Assembly (NCBI GenBank): GCA_964403935.1
Contig: CAYOIB010000105.1
Location: 1-7,221, forward strand
Source: SLLG01 sp964403935
Lineage (GTDB): Bacteria > Verrucomicrobiota > Verrucomicrobiia > Opitutales > Oceanipulchritudinaceae
Direction of reading: 5' to 3'
DNA: 7,221 nt
The notes beneath the pieces are model-generated. The model was not told the DNA's origin. It searched no databases and worked only from the letters and a program-made list of their open reading frames with translations. The translations under genes and the position numbers were made by a program. Of this stretch, positions 1-6,523 are shown piece after piece. Positions within the stretch are counted from its first letter, which is position 1. Each line of letters opens with the position of its first letter.

Positions 1-794
1 GGGTCGCCGGGGTAGTTGTCCAGGTGATTGGCCCAGACAAGTTTCCCCGATCGTTCGAGGCTGGTGGAGCTTGCATCGGTCACCTGCACTTCGAAGCCAA
101 TCTTTCGAAAGTCCGAGAAATTGTTCTCATCTATGTGGAAGTGTTGGGCGACGTTTTCAGACGGAAAATCGGGGGTGGCAGGGTTCCAGAGCAGCTCCAG
201 GTCGATCCGGATTTCCATCCGGTAGCCATCTTCGGTGGAGGTGACCCAATAGCTGACCCCGCCGGTATCGGCGGAATCGGGTTCGGGTGTCCAGGCGTCT
301 GTGGAGTGGAGGCCGGCTTCGATTCGGGGATCCTCACCCAGGGCGGGGCCGATGCCGAAGCGAAGATGATAGTCATTGCGGCGGAAGGCGGAGACGTCCC
401 AGGAGGGAGCGAGAGTCCGCGTATAGGTCCCTGAAAGGAAGAGTTCGACGGAGTCGGCGTTGCCGATCTTGTTGTCGATCGAGGCCACGAGATCTTTGTC
501 CTGTACTTCAACGAGGACATAGAGGTTGTCTTCGTCATAGAGGGCCTTCCACCAGCCGGAGAGGGTGCTGGCGGGAGCATTCTGGGTAGATGAAATTGGA
601 AGCCAATTATCAAGCGTATGTGCGGGGGCAAGCTCCCAGACAGGGTCGGCTTCTCCATCAATCACAATCTCATCGGAAAATCCGCCTACAGCAAAGCCGA
701 GGCGGACAGGATCATCTGGATCGGGTTGTGCGCAAAGGGATCCTGCGAGGAGGCTACAGCTTGCGGAAAGAATGGAAAGCCATCGGGAGTTCAC
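1..794 (-). CDS. Secreted carbohydrate-binding protein, CBM9/DOMON-like (3' end cut off)
   Basis: This is the N-terminal 264 residues of an exported protein; the C-terminus lies beyond the left edge. The frame is open with no stop from the GTG at 794 to base 1. Residues 1-22 look like a signal peptide: NSRW, then a hydrophobic stretch ending SLCA before QPDPDDP, with likely signal peptidase I cleavage after CA. A family 9 carbohydrate-binding fold follows: IDGEADPVW (44-53), the strand DEDNLYVLVEVQDKD (87-101), DSVELFLSG (114-122), YRMEIRIDLELLW (191-203), then GFEVQVTDAS (233-242) and KLVWANHLDNYPGD (251-264). The WANH-near-the-end pattern is typical of CBM9 modules in secreted xylanases and sugar-binding proteins. 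The ligand is probably a plant or algal polysaccharide, but that is inference. The start is GTG with no clear SD site; no in-frame ATG lies nearby upstream, and GTG gives a proper signal peptide. Further catalytic or anchoring domains beyond the edge cannot be excluded. Confidence 0.85.
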   Translation of the reverse strand, partial: MNSRWLSILSASCSLLAGSLCAQPDPDDPVRLGFAVGGFSDEIVIDGEADPVWELAPAHTLDNWLPISSTQNAPASTLSGWWKALYDEDNLYVLVEVQDKDLVASIDNKIGNADSVELFLSGTYTRTLAPSWDVSAFRRNDYHLRFGIGPALGEDPRIEAGLHSTDAWTPEPDSADTGGVSYWVTSTEDGYRMEIRIDLELLWNPATPDFPSENVAQHFHIDENNFSDFRKIGFEVQVTDASSTSLERSGKLVWANHLDNYPGD

Positions 795-829
795 GATACT
801 GGCTATACGTTGGAATGGGGAAAATGGAT

Positions 830-846
830 GCAGGGATGGGCCCTGC
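830..846 (-). terminator. Weak hairpin after the two-ACT-domain gene
   Basis: A 6-bp GC-only-but-one stem (GCAGGG / CCCTGC) with a 5-base loop lies 32 bases after the stop of the upstream ACT gene. On the minus strand it is followed by ATCCATTTTCCCC, which holds only a short T-run. It could be a weak intrinsic terminator, or chance in GC-rich DNA. Confidence 0.2.
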
Positions 847-877
847 GCCGGGCGGGATGCGGTTGAGGTGGGGGCGA

Positions 878-1399
878 TTAGGCTCCGGGATCGAGGTGGA
901 GTTCGGCCGTGAAATTATGAGCGATGGTTTCGAGGGACTGGTGCAGTTGATCGAGCTTCAGCCCGTCGGGCAGGTGCAATCGGGCGGAGGCCTTGAAAAG
1001 CAGCTCTGCGCTCATAGGCGCGACAAAACGCTCGGTGGCGAGTTCGACGACATTGACGCCCTCTGTGGAGAGGATGCCAAAGATCTCTGAGACAATACCG
1101 GGTTGGTCCTGCGCCAGGATTTCAAGACGGGCCGATTGGGCTTCGGGTGCGCTTGTGGCGATGGGGGCTGCGTTTTCAACGGTGAGGCGGAGGCCATCCA
1201 ACTGCCGGAGGGCCGCGATCAGGGCACTGCTTTCGGTCTCCGGCACTTCAGCGCGGGCGATGCCGGCAAACTTTCCCGCGAGGTGGCTCATGCGGCTCTC
1301 GAGCCAGTTGCCTCCGTGGGCGCGGATGGTGGTGGCCAGTTGAGCGACAAGCCCGGGGCGGTCATCCGCGAGGAAGGTCAGTACAAGTTCGGTCTTCAT
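878..1399 (-). CDS. Tandem ACT-domain protein, GcvR-like (glycine cleavage repressor family)
   Basis: A 173-residue soluble protein with two ACT domains, the small-molecule or protein-binding modules used in amino-acid regulation. Domain 1 covers about residues 3-77 and carries the ligand-loop motif DDRPGLV (12-18), then GGNWLESRMSHLAGKFAGI (29-47), a signature of the GcvR family. Domain 2 covers about 91-172 and carries DQPGIVSEIFGIL (98-110) and GVNVVELATERF (114-125). Length and architecture fit GcvR, which in E. coli binds the regulator GcvA and represses the gcv operon. Outside Enterobacteria, proteins of this family are often annotated only as ACT-domain regulators, so the target here is unknown. 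It lies downstream of ilvB on the same strand, but a terminator-like hairpin separates them. The ATG at 1399 is the natural start of domain 1; the only SD-like sequence is GGTGA directly abutting it, too close to be convincing. Confidence 0.88.
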   Translation of the reverse strand: MKTELVLTFLADDRPGLVAQLATTIRAHGGNWLESRMSHLAGKFAGIARAEVPETESSALIAALRQLDGLRLTVENAAPIATSAPEAQSARLEILAQDQPGIVSEIFGILSTEGVNVVELATERFVAPMSAELLFKASARLHLPDGLKLDQLHQSLETIAHNFTAELHLDPGA

Positions 1400-1439
1400 T
1401 CACCGAGTTTGTTGAAGGTGCCAAGGGGATGGCGACATG

Positions 1440-1469
1440 AAAAAGCCGGACGCGTGAGGCGTCCGGCTT
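1440..1469 (-). terminator. Intrinsic terminator after ilvB
   Basis: A perfect 11-bp inverted repeat (1443-1453 with 1459-1469, sequence AAGCCGGACGC) closes a 5-base loop. Read on the minus strand it starts 33 bases after the ilvB stop and runs into five T residues, two of them inside the stem. The T-tract is short but the stem is strong. The plus-strand side has no T-run, so it is oriented to stop transcription leaving ilvB. It lies 41-70 bases before the ACT-gene ATG, so it could also act as an attenuator for that gene. Confidence 0.75.
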
Positions 1470-1501
1470 GAAAGAGACATTTGGTAATGGGTGTTGGAAG
1501 C

Positions 1502-3316
1502 TTACTTCCGCTCGGTCCGGATGAGCATATCCTTGGCCGAAGCACCTGCCGGAATGAAGGGCATGACATGCTCGGTGTAGGGGACCACGACATCGAGGAC
1601 GTAGGGTCCGTCGTGGTTGATCATCTCTTCGATGGCGTCGCGCAGGTCGGTTTTCTTCCAGACCCGGCGGGCGCGGACGCCGAAACCCTTGCAGATGGTA
1701 ATCCAGTCGGGATAGAGGGCTTCGACATTGTCGGGACCGCCAAGGTTATCGGGGTGGCCGAGGACGGTCTGGCCGCGGACGCCTTGGTAAAGGATGTCTT
1801 CCCACTGCACGACCATTCCGAGGTGCTGGTTATTCAGGAGCAACACCTTCACCGGAATCTTTTCCATGATGGCGGTGGCCAGTTCCTGCACGTTCATCAT
1901 GAACGATCCGTCGCCGTCAACGTCGACGACGATCCGGTCGGGGAAGGCGACCTTGGCACCCAGGGCGGCGGGCAGACCAAAGCCCATTGTGCCAAGCCCG
2001 AGCGAGCTCAGAAAGCTGCGGGGCTGGTGAAACTTGTAGAACTGGGCGGCCCACATCTGGTGCTGGCCGACACCGGTGGTGATGATGGCCTCGCCCTTGG
2101 AAACCTCGTAGAGGGTCTGGATGGCGAGTTGTGGCTGAATGTGCGGGTTGTCGTCGAATTCAAACGGGTACTGTTTCATCCACCCGTGCACCTTCTCCAG
2201 CCATGGGCTGATGTCCGGCTTCTTGAAGCCGCGCTCGCGGATCAACTCACACAGGCGCTTGAGGGCATACTTCACGTCGCTGTGGACGGCGTAGTCGACG
2301 ATCTTGTTCTTGTGGTGTTCCGACTTGTCGATGTCGACATGGACGACGGTTGCATCGGGGGCAAACTTTTCGATGGCACCTGTGATGCGGTCGTCAAAGC
2401 GCGCACCGAGAGCGATGAGGAGAGAGCTTTCGCAGACGGCCCAATTGCCGGCGACACCCCCGTGCATCCCAAACCAGCGGAGACTCTGCGGGTGATTTTC
2501 CGCAATGCCGCCCAGGCCCATCAGAGTCGTGGCGATGGGGAAGCCGGTGAGCTCGACCAGTTCGGCGAGCTCTTTCTCGGCCTGACCACTGATAATGCCG
2601 CCACCGGTATAGAAAACGGGACGGGCTGCCTTTTCAAACTCGGCGATGACGGCAAGAAGCTCTTCGTCGGAAGCTTTTGGCGAGGGGTTGTAGCCAGGAA
2701 GTTGCATCTCGGCATTCATGGCCGCTTCCAGTTCGGCTCCGCCGATGGTTGCCTGCTGGACGTCCTTCGGCAGGTCGATGACGATCGGGCCGGGGCGTCC
2801 GGAGACCGCCAGGTAGAAGGCTTCGCGGACGATGCGCGGGATATCGCGGATATCCAGGATCAAGTAGCTGTGCTTTACGATCGGCAGGGTGATGCCATAG
2901 ACATCGGTTTCCTGAAAAGCGCTCTTGCCGATCAGCTCCTGCTTCACCTGTCCGGTGATGGCAATGAGCGGGACAGAGTCCATCTGCGCATCGGCGATGC
3001 ATGTAACGAGATTGGTCGCACCGGGTCCGCTGGTTGCCATGCAGACGCTGGCCTTACCGGTGGCGCGGGCATAGCCATGGGCCATGAAGCCGCAGCCCTG
3101 CTCGTGGCGGGGCAGGATCGTGCGGATGCGCCCGGAGCGGGTCAGGCTCTGGTGGATCTCGATCGAAGCGCCGCCGGGGTAGGCAAAGATGACGTCGACG
3201 CCCTCCTGCTCAAGGCAGGTGACCAACAGGTCGGCACCTTTGACGACAGTGCCGGCCGGGGGCGGGGTCACGTGGGTGGACGGCTTTTTGTCAGAAGGGA
3301 GGGTTTCCGTTTTCAT
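1502..3316 (-). CDS. ilvB: Acetolactate synthase, catalytic (large) subunit
   Basis: This thiamine diphosphate (ThDP) enzyme condenses two pyruvates to 2-acetolactate, or pyruvate with 2-ketobutyrate, in the first common step of valine, leucine and isoleucine synthesis. The 604 residues show the full architecture. The N-terminal ThDP domain has FAYPGGASIEIHQSL (44-58) and the catalytic glutamate E72 in RHEQGC, followed by ATSGPGATNL (94-103) and SAFQETDVYGI (132-142). The central FAD-binding domain covers about 210-365. The C-terminal ThDP domain has GDG (468-470) and NNQ (495-497) for cofactor and metal binding, then HLGMVVQWED (498-507), where W505 matches the herbicide-pocket tryptophan. 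FAYPGGAS and QWED mark the biosynthetic enzyme rather than catabolic AlsS. Residues 1-25 are a variable extension. The ATG at 3316 has an AAGGA site 9 bases upstream. No ilvN regulatory subunit and no ilvC is in the window. Downstream is a strong terminator; upstream, gcvH ends 165 bases away. Confidence 0.97.
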   Translation of the reverse strand: MKTETLPSDKKPSTHVTPPPAGTVVKGADLLVTCLEQEGVDVIFAYPGGASIEIHQSLTRSGRIRTILPRHEQGCGFMAHGYARATGKASVCMATSGPGATNLVTCIADAQMDSVPLIAITGQVKQELIGKSAFQETDVYGITLPIVKHSYLILDIRDIPRIVREAFYLAVSGRPGPIVIDLPKDVQQATIGGAELEAAMNAEMQLPGYNPSPKASDEELLAVIAEFEKAARPVFYTGGGIISGQAEKELAELVELTGFPIATTLMGLGGIAENHPQSLRWFGMHGGVAGNWAVCESSLLIALGARFDDRITGAIEKFAPDATVVHVDIDKSEHHKNKIVDYAVHSDVKYALKRLCELIRERGFKKPDISPWLEKVHGWMKQYPFEFDDNPHIQPQLAIQTLYEVSKGEAIITTGVGQHQMWAAQFYKFHQPRSFLSSLGLGTMGFGLPAALGAKVAFPDRIVVDVDGDGSFMMNVQELATAIMEKIPVKVLLLNNQHLGMVVQWEDILYQGVRGQTVLGHPDNLGGPDNVEALYPDWITICKGFGVRARRVWKKTDLRDAIEEMINHDGPYVLDVVVPYTEHVMPFIPAGASAKDMLIRTERK

Positions 3317-3325
3317 TCTTCTGTA

Positions 3326-3330
3326 TCCTT
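3326..3330 (-). promoter_or_regulatory. Ribosome binding site of ilvB
   Basis: AAGGA on the minus strand lies 9 bases before the ilvB ATG at 3316. Clear SD sites are rare in this window, so it supports this start. Confidence 0.7.
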
Positions 3331-3361
3331 ACGAGTTTCGGGTTCCGATCGATGCAATTGT

Positions 3362-3387
3362 TTTATAACAGGAAGGCTGTCTCTCAA
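3362..3387 (-). promoter_or_regulatory. Possible ilvB promoter
   Basis: Minus-strand TTGAGA (3387-3382) and TATAAA (3367-3362) resemble -35 and -10 boxes, but the spacer is only 14 bases. Shifting the -10 to TAAAAC gives a 16-base spacer and a weaker match. A second -35-like TTGACG lies at 3398-3393, but it is 25 bases from the -10 box. This AT-rich patch in the 165-base gap between gcvH and ilvB is the best promoter candidate there. No leader peptide rich in branched-chain codons and no T-box were seen. Confidence 0.3.
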
Positions 3388-3481
3388 GAGCGCGTCAATC
3401 CGGAGCACGATCGAAAGTGCCATCCGAATTTGATTACAACCGTGGGTGACAAGACCGCTGCTGAGTTTTCAGAGGCTCCAC

Positions 3482-3865
3482 TTAGCCTACGAGTTTCTCG
3501 TAGTCGGCGGCAGACAAGAGCTTGTCGATTTGAGCGGCGTCTTCAGGACGGATTTTTACCATCCAGGCATCTCCGTAGGGAGATGCGTTCACCTTTTCAG
3601 GTGCGTCGGCCAGATCCTCGTTAACACTGAGAATCTCGCCGCTGATGGGCATAAAGAGGTCGCTTGCGGCTTTGACCGACTCGACAACGCCGAAGGTGTC
3701 GCCTGCGGCGAAGGTGGATCCGGTCTCGGGTAGCTCGACAAATGTGACGTCGCCAAGGCTCTCCTGCGCGTAATCGGTCACGCCTATGACCACCGTGCCG
3801 TCATCCGCCATGCGTAACCACTCGTGGTCTTTTGTATATCGTAAATCTGAAGGAATCGCGCTCAT
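3482..3865 (-). CDS. gcvH: Glycine cleavage system H protein
   Basis: GcvH carries the methylamine intermediate of glycine between the P, T and L proteins on a lipoyl-lysine swinging arm, in the cytoplasm. From this ATG the protein has 127 residues, the usual family length. It opens with the classic IPSDLRYTKDHEW, then VVIGVTDYAQESLGDVTFVELPE (25-47), and the lipoylation site ESVKAASD with the modified lysine at K65. SGEILSVNEDL and SPYGDAWMVKI complete the lipoyl fold, and YEKLVG closes the C-terminus. Start choice is uncertain: the frame stays open upstream to a TTG at 3910 that has an AAGGA site 9 bases before it, which would add 15 residues (TTG read as Met, then RRTPQFRMVREFSD), whereas the chosen ATG has none. 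I chose the ATG on family length. mreD lies 73 bases upstream and ilvB downstream; gcvT and gcvP are absent, so the gene is separated from its partners. Confidence 0.95.
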   Translation of the reverse strand: MSAIPSDLRYTKDHEWLRMADDGTVVIGVTDYAQESLGDVTFVELPETGSTFAAGDTFGVVESVKAASDLFMPISGEILSVNEDLADAPEKVNASPYGDAWMVKIRPEDAAQIDKLLSAADYEKLVG

Positions 3866-3919
3866 GTCACTGAATTCGCGCACCATTCGGAATTGAGGGG
3901 TGCGGCGCAAGGTTTTCTT

Positions 3920-3924
3920 TCCTT
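3920..3924 (-). promoter_or_regulatory. Shine-Dalgarno-like site upstream of gcvH
   Basis: AAGGA on the minus strand is 9 bases before the in-frame TTG at 3910, but 54 bases before the family-length ATG at 3865. It either marks a TTG start for an extended GcvH or is not used. The context CGTAAGGA also precedes ilvB. Confidence 0.4.
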
Positions 3925-3938
3925 ACGGGTTGGGGTCT

Positions 3939-4466
3939 CTAACTATCTGACCGTTCGGAAACAATTTCCCAGTTGAAGCTTTGCAGAAGCCGAATCTGGA
4001 GGTGGATCCAGGGGAGAGCAAGGGCGGTCACCAAGGCCAGGGAGAGAAGGCTGTCGATGGCGACGCGCTGCCAGAAGGTGCCGATCGCACGTGCGGGACC
4101 CGCGAAGACGACCGTGACCGCGAGAAGGAAGAGCAATTGTGCGGCGAGGGCAGTCAGGCGCACCTGAAACGGGACTTGACGACGGATGCGGGGACGAAGG
4201 CAGACAATGAGCGTCCAGAGGCCCAGTAGGAGCAGGAGCATCGGCCCAAAGCCGGGGGAGTGGATGGCGTCGAGCGAGCCACCAATGATGATGACGAGGA
4301 AGGCACCATGAAGAACCCGCAGGTAGAGGCCGGCAAAGAGGACGAGGAGGGCGTGGAGGTGAATCGAGACGCCCCAGGGCGCGAGGAGGTGGTTGGCCTC
4401 CATCATCGCGCCGAGGAGGAAAAGGTTCATGATGATGACCCAGAAAACAGGAACGGCGCGCGACAT
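3939..4466 (-). CDS. mreD: Rod shape-determining protein MreD
   Basis: A 175-residue, strongly hydrophobic inner-membrane protein with about five to six predicted transmembrane segments (roughly 5-22, 36-51, 53-67, 74-90, 104-124 and 137-156). Basic loops RPRIRR (91-96) separate two of them. MreD sequences diverge widely, so the call rests on length, topology, the GLYLRVLHGAFLVIIIGGSLDAIHSPGFG-type segment (46-74) that resembles the conserved MreD region, and its place directly after mreC. It works with MreC, RodA and PBP2 to direct sidewall peptidoglycan synthesis. It begins 12 bases after the mreC stop and has an AAGGA site 6 bases before the ATG, so translation is probably linked to mreC. 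The stop is TAG. Confidence 0.88.
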   Translation of the reverse strand: MSRAVPVFWVIIMNLFLLGAMMEANHLLAPWGVSIHLHALLVLFAGLYLRVLHGAFLVIIIGGSLDAIHSPGFGPMLLLLLGLWTLIVCLRPRIRRQVPFQVRLTALAAQLLFLLAVTVVFAGPARAIGTFWQRVAIDSLLSLALVTALALPWIHLQIRLLQSFNWEIVSERSDS

Positions 4467-4472
4467 CGTTCG

Positions 4473-4477
4473 TCCTT
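4473..4477 (-). promoter_or_regulatory. Ribosome binding site of mreD
   Basis: AAGGA lies 6 bases before the mreD ATG, inside the 12-base gap after the mreC stop. It fixes the mreD start. Confidence 0.7.
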
Positions 4478-4478
4478 C

Positions 4479-5324
4479 TTAGTTTTTCACCGCATCCTGC
4501 GGTTCGATGGGCACAAGAACCGTCACTTCGCGCACGGAAAGAAGCTGATCGCTCAGCCGGACAATGCCGCTTTGGAAAAGGCCGTCGGGATTTTCTTCCA
4601 GGCGGTAGACTGTCCCGATGACAATTCCGTCCGGGAAGACGCCTCCGAGGCGGGACGAAATGAGGCGTCGGGGTTCGCGGAGATCGGCAGTGATGTCTGC
4701 GGGGACAGTGGCAACAGTGCCCCGGGGGGGCGTCAGGGCGGAGTGGAGTTGCCCTTGGTAGCGTACGGGGCGGGTGTCGCCTTCAAAATGCGCGGCAACT
4801 CGGAAGGTGGGGCTCGAAACCAATTCGACGACGGAGGTGTAGGCATGGACTTCGCGAACGCGCCCCACCACGCCGTGTCGGAAGATCACGGCATTGCCCT
4901 CCTGAATGCCGCTATTGCGCCCCTTCCGGATGGTGAGGTGGTGCCACCAGGTATTGAAATCCCGATGAACAACGCGCGCGACCTCGCTGCGGAACTCGGT
5001 TTGCGGGGGCATGCCCAGAAGGCTTTCGAGGCGTTCGATTTCGAGGGCGAGGGTTTCAAACTGCTGGTTTCTTATATCGTAGGCAGCATTCAGGCGGGCG
5101 AGTTCGATGCCAGCACGGATGATGGCGTCCTTCGAATGAGCGCGTGTTCCCCAATACTCCTGCAGGTCGCGCAGGTGGCTCATGGTCGTCAGGGCCGGGG
5201 CTTGGAATTCGAAGAAGGAGGTGCGGGTGAAGCTTCTGAAGGCAGCGGGGGCCAGCCACCATGCCGCAAAGACAGCAATGGTCACGCCGAGGGCTTTCAA
5301 CTGGAACGGGAGGCGCAGAGGCAT
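4479..5324 (-). CDS. mreC: Cell shape-determining protein MreC
   Basis: MreC is a bitopic, periplasmically exposed scaffold that links MreB filaments to the elongation peptidoglycan synthases. The 281 residues follow the family plan: a short cytoplasmic N-terminus, one membrane anchor at about 9-28, a coiled-coil stretch at about 63-105 (ELARLNAAYDIRNQQFETLA), and a beta-rich domain from about 112 to 275. Family motifs in that domain are VARVVHRDFNTWWHHLTIRKG (115-135), VIFRHGVVGRVREV (146-159) and SSRLGGVFPDGIVIGTV (223-239). The length is in the usual 270-300 range. No SD site precedes the ATG; the minus strand reads CTCCTGATTC before it. The gap to mreB is 104 bases, large for this operon, and contains two hairpins; the gap to mreD is 12 bases. 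The assignment is firm from motifs and neighbours together. Confidence 0.95.
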   Translation of the reverse strand: MPLRLPFQLKALGVTIAVFAAWWLAPAAFRSFTRTSFFEFQAPALTTMSHLRDLQEYWGTRAHSKDAIIRAGIELARLNAAYDIRNQQFETLALEIERLESLLGMPPQTEFRSEVARVVHRDFNTWWHHLTIRKGRNSGIQEGNAVIFRHGVVGRVREVHAYTSVVELVSSPTFRVAAHFEGDTRPVRYQGQLHSALTPPRGTVATVPADITADLREPRRLISSRLGGVFPDGIVIGTVYRLEENPDGLFQSGIVRLSDQLLSVREVTVLVPIEPQDAVKN

Positions 5325-5362
5325 GAATCAGGAGAAGAACGCTCGAGTGTGAAGAGCCCGAT

Positions 5363-5399
5363 CCGCTGCGCAAGCGGCAACCACTCCGGCTGCGCCGGA
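5363..5399. repeat. Two adjacent small hairpins between mreB and mreC
   Basis: Two inverted repeats sit in the 104-base mreB-mreC gap: CCGCT/AGCGG with a 5-base loop (5363-5377) and TCCGGC/GCCGGA with a 3-base loop (5385-5399). Neither is followed by a T-run on the minus strand, so they do not look like terminators. They could stabilise or process the mRNA between the two genes, or be chance in GC-rich DNA. Confidence 0.4.
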
Positions 5400-5428
5400 T
5401 TTGAGGAAACGCCCGCGTCTCTCGCCGA

Positions 5429-6433
5429 TCACGGCTTGTTTTTCTGCATCCAATGCAGGTTCTGCAAAACCATTCCGGTACCGTGGGCGACGGCGGAAAG
5501 GGGATCCTCGGCAATGATGACTGGAAGACCGGTGGCGTCACTCAGAAGTCGATCCAGGTCGCGGATCATGGCCCCTCCGCCCGCGAGAACGAATCCGCGG
5601 TCCACCAGGTCGGCTGAAAGCTCGGGGGGGCAGCGTTCGAGGGCGTTGCGCACAAGCTCCACGATGGAGGCGATGGTGTCGTTGAGGGCTTCCCGAATCT
5701 CCTGCGACGAAATATGAAGGGTCTTGGGCAGGCCAGCTACAGAGTCCCGGCCTTTCACTTCCATCGTCAACTCCTCTTCGAGGGGCGCGGCCGAACCCAC
5801 CTTGATTTTGATTTCTTCGGCGGTGCGGTCCCCAATCATCAGGTTATAGGCCCGCTTCATGTAGTTGATGATGGCGGCATCGAGTTCATCTCCACCCACG
5901 CGGATGGATTTTGTGTAGACGACGCCGGAAAAGGAGATGATGGCGACTTCGGTCGTGCCCCCGCCGATGTCGACAATCATATTGGCTGTCGGCTCCTCGA
6001 TCGGCAGGCCGACGCCGATGGCTGCGGCAACGGGCTCCTGAAGGAGTCGGACTTCGCGGGCACCGGCGTGGATCGCGCTCTCTTTTACCGCTCGACGCTC
6101 GACTTCCGTGATCCCGCTGGGAACAGCCACCACCACGCGGGGGGGGACAAAGCGCATGTTGTTGCCCACCTTCTGGATGAAGAAGCGCAACATCGCTTCT
6201 GTGATCTCGAAATCGGCGATGACGCCGTCTTTCATCGGACGCAAGGCGGTGATGTCGAGCGGGGTCCGCCCGAGCATCCGTTTCGCATCTTCACCCACAG
6301 CGATGACTTCCCGGGTATCGTTCTTGATCGCGACGACACTCGGTTCACGCAGAACGACTCCCTTGTCGCGCACGTAGACCAGTGTGTTGGCGGTGCCGAG
6401 GTCGATGCCGATGTCGTTTGAGAAAAAGCCCAA
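5429..6433 (-). CDS. mreB: Rod shape-determining protein MreB (actin-like)
   Basis: MreB is a bacterial actin that forms membrane-bound ATP-dependent filaments guiding lateral wall synthesis. The 334 residues match the family length and contain all nucleotide-binding motifs: phosphate-1 NDIGIDLGTANTLVYV (6-21), the connecting QEPVAAAIGVGLPI (132-145) with the catalytic-type glutamate E133, phosphate-2 MIVDIGGGTTEVA (152-164), and the adenosine motif GFVLAGGGAMIRDLD (280-294). KTLHISSQEI and PLSAVAHGTG near the C-terminus are also typical. The start is TTG at 6433, giving the usual FFSNDIGIDLG opening. There is no in-frame ATG upstream close by and no clear SD site; the nearest upstream ATG (6490) is out of frame. 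It is the first gene of mreBCD. A hairpin and a candidate promoter lie just upstream. Confidence 0.97.
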   Translation of the reverse strand: MGFFSNDIGIDLGTANTLVYVRDKGVVLREPSVVAIKNDTREVIAVGEDAKRMLGRTPLDITALRPMKDGVIADFEITEAMLRFFIQKVGNNMRFVPPRVVVAVPSGITEVERRAVKESAIHAGAREVRLLQEPVAAAIGVGLPIEEPTANMIVDIGGGTTEVAIISFSGVVYTKSIRVGGDELDAAIINYMKRAYNLMIGDRTAEEIKIKVGSAAPLEEELTMEVKGRDSVAGLPKTLHISSQEIREALNDTIASIVELVRNALERCPPELSADLVDRGFVLAGGGAMIRDLDRLLSDATGLPVIIAEDPLSAVAHGTGMVLQNLHWMQKNKP

Positions 6434-6459
6434 GGTATTACAGGGAGAGGGATTCGAAC

Positions 6460-6478
6460 AGGATCCACTTTGGATCCT
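6460..6478 (-). promoter_or_regulatory. Hairpin in the mreB leader
   Basis: A perfect 8-bp inverted repeat (AGGATCCA / TGGATCCT, 3-base loop) lies 26 bases before the mreB TTG. If the promoter at 6488-6513 is real, transcription would begin at about this hairpin, so it would form the 5' end of the mRNA. Its role is unknown; mRNA stabilisation or start control are options. Confidence 0.4.
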
Positions 6479-6487
6479 CTCTGTTTC

Positions 6488-6513
6488 ATTCTAGGTGTGG
6501 GATGTCTTGTCAA
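6488..6513 (-). promoter_or_regulatory. Candidate promoter of mreBCD
   Basis: The minus strand has a consensus -35 TTGACA (6513-6508) and a 5-of-6 -10 TAGAAT (6493-6488). The spacer is 14 bases, shorter than the usual 16-18; reading the -35 as the overlapping CTTTGA gives 16. It is well placed, with the -10 55 bases before the mreB start. Confidence 0.45.
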
Positions 6514-6523
6514 AGCAGAAGTA

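Noticed and set aside
131..661. A 176-codon minus-strand frame starting MMEKPTLSG
   Set aside because: It is a shifted frame of the carbohydrate-binding gene, whose true frame is continuous from 794 to 1 and shows CBM9 motifs.
1481..3433. A 650-codon open frame on the plus strand opposite ilvB
   Set aside because: It is antisense to a clear ilvB, its translation is rich in Gly, Asp and Val with no family resemblance, and long antisense frames are common opposite GC-rich genes with biased codons.
4260..5717. A 485-codon plus-strand frame opposite mreD, mreC and mreB
   Set aside because: It runs across three well-supported minus-strand genes and its translation has no recognisable domain or membrane pattern.
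6232..6513. A minus-strand frame overlapping the mreB start, with an ATG at 6490
   Set aside because: It is out of frame with mreB, its product is unlike any family, and its first codon is the TTG of the candidate -35 box.
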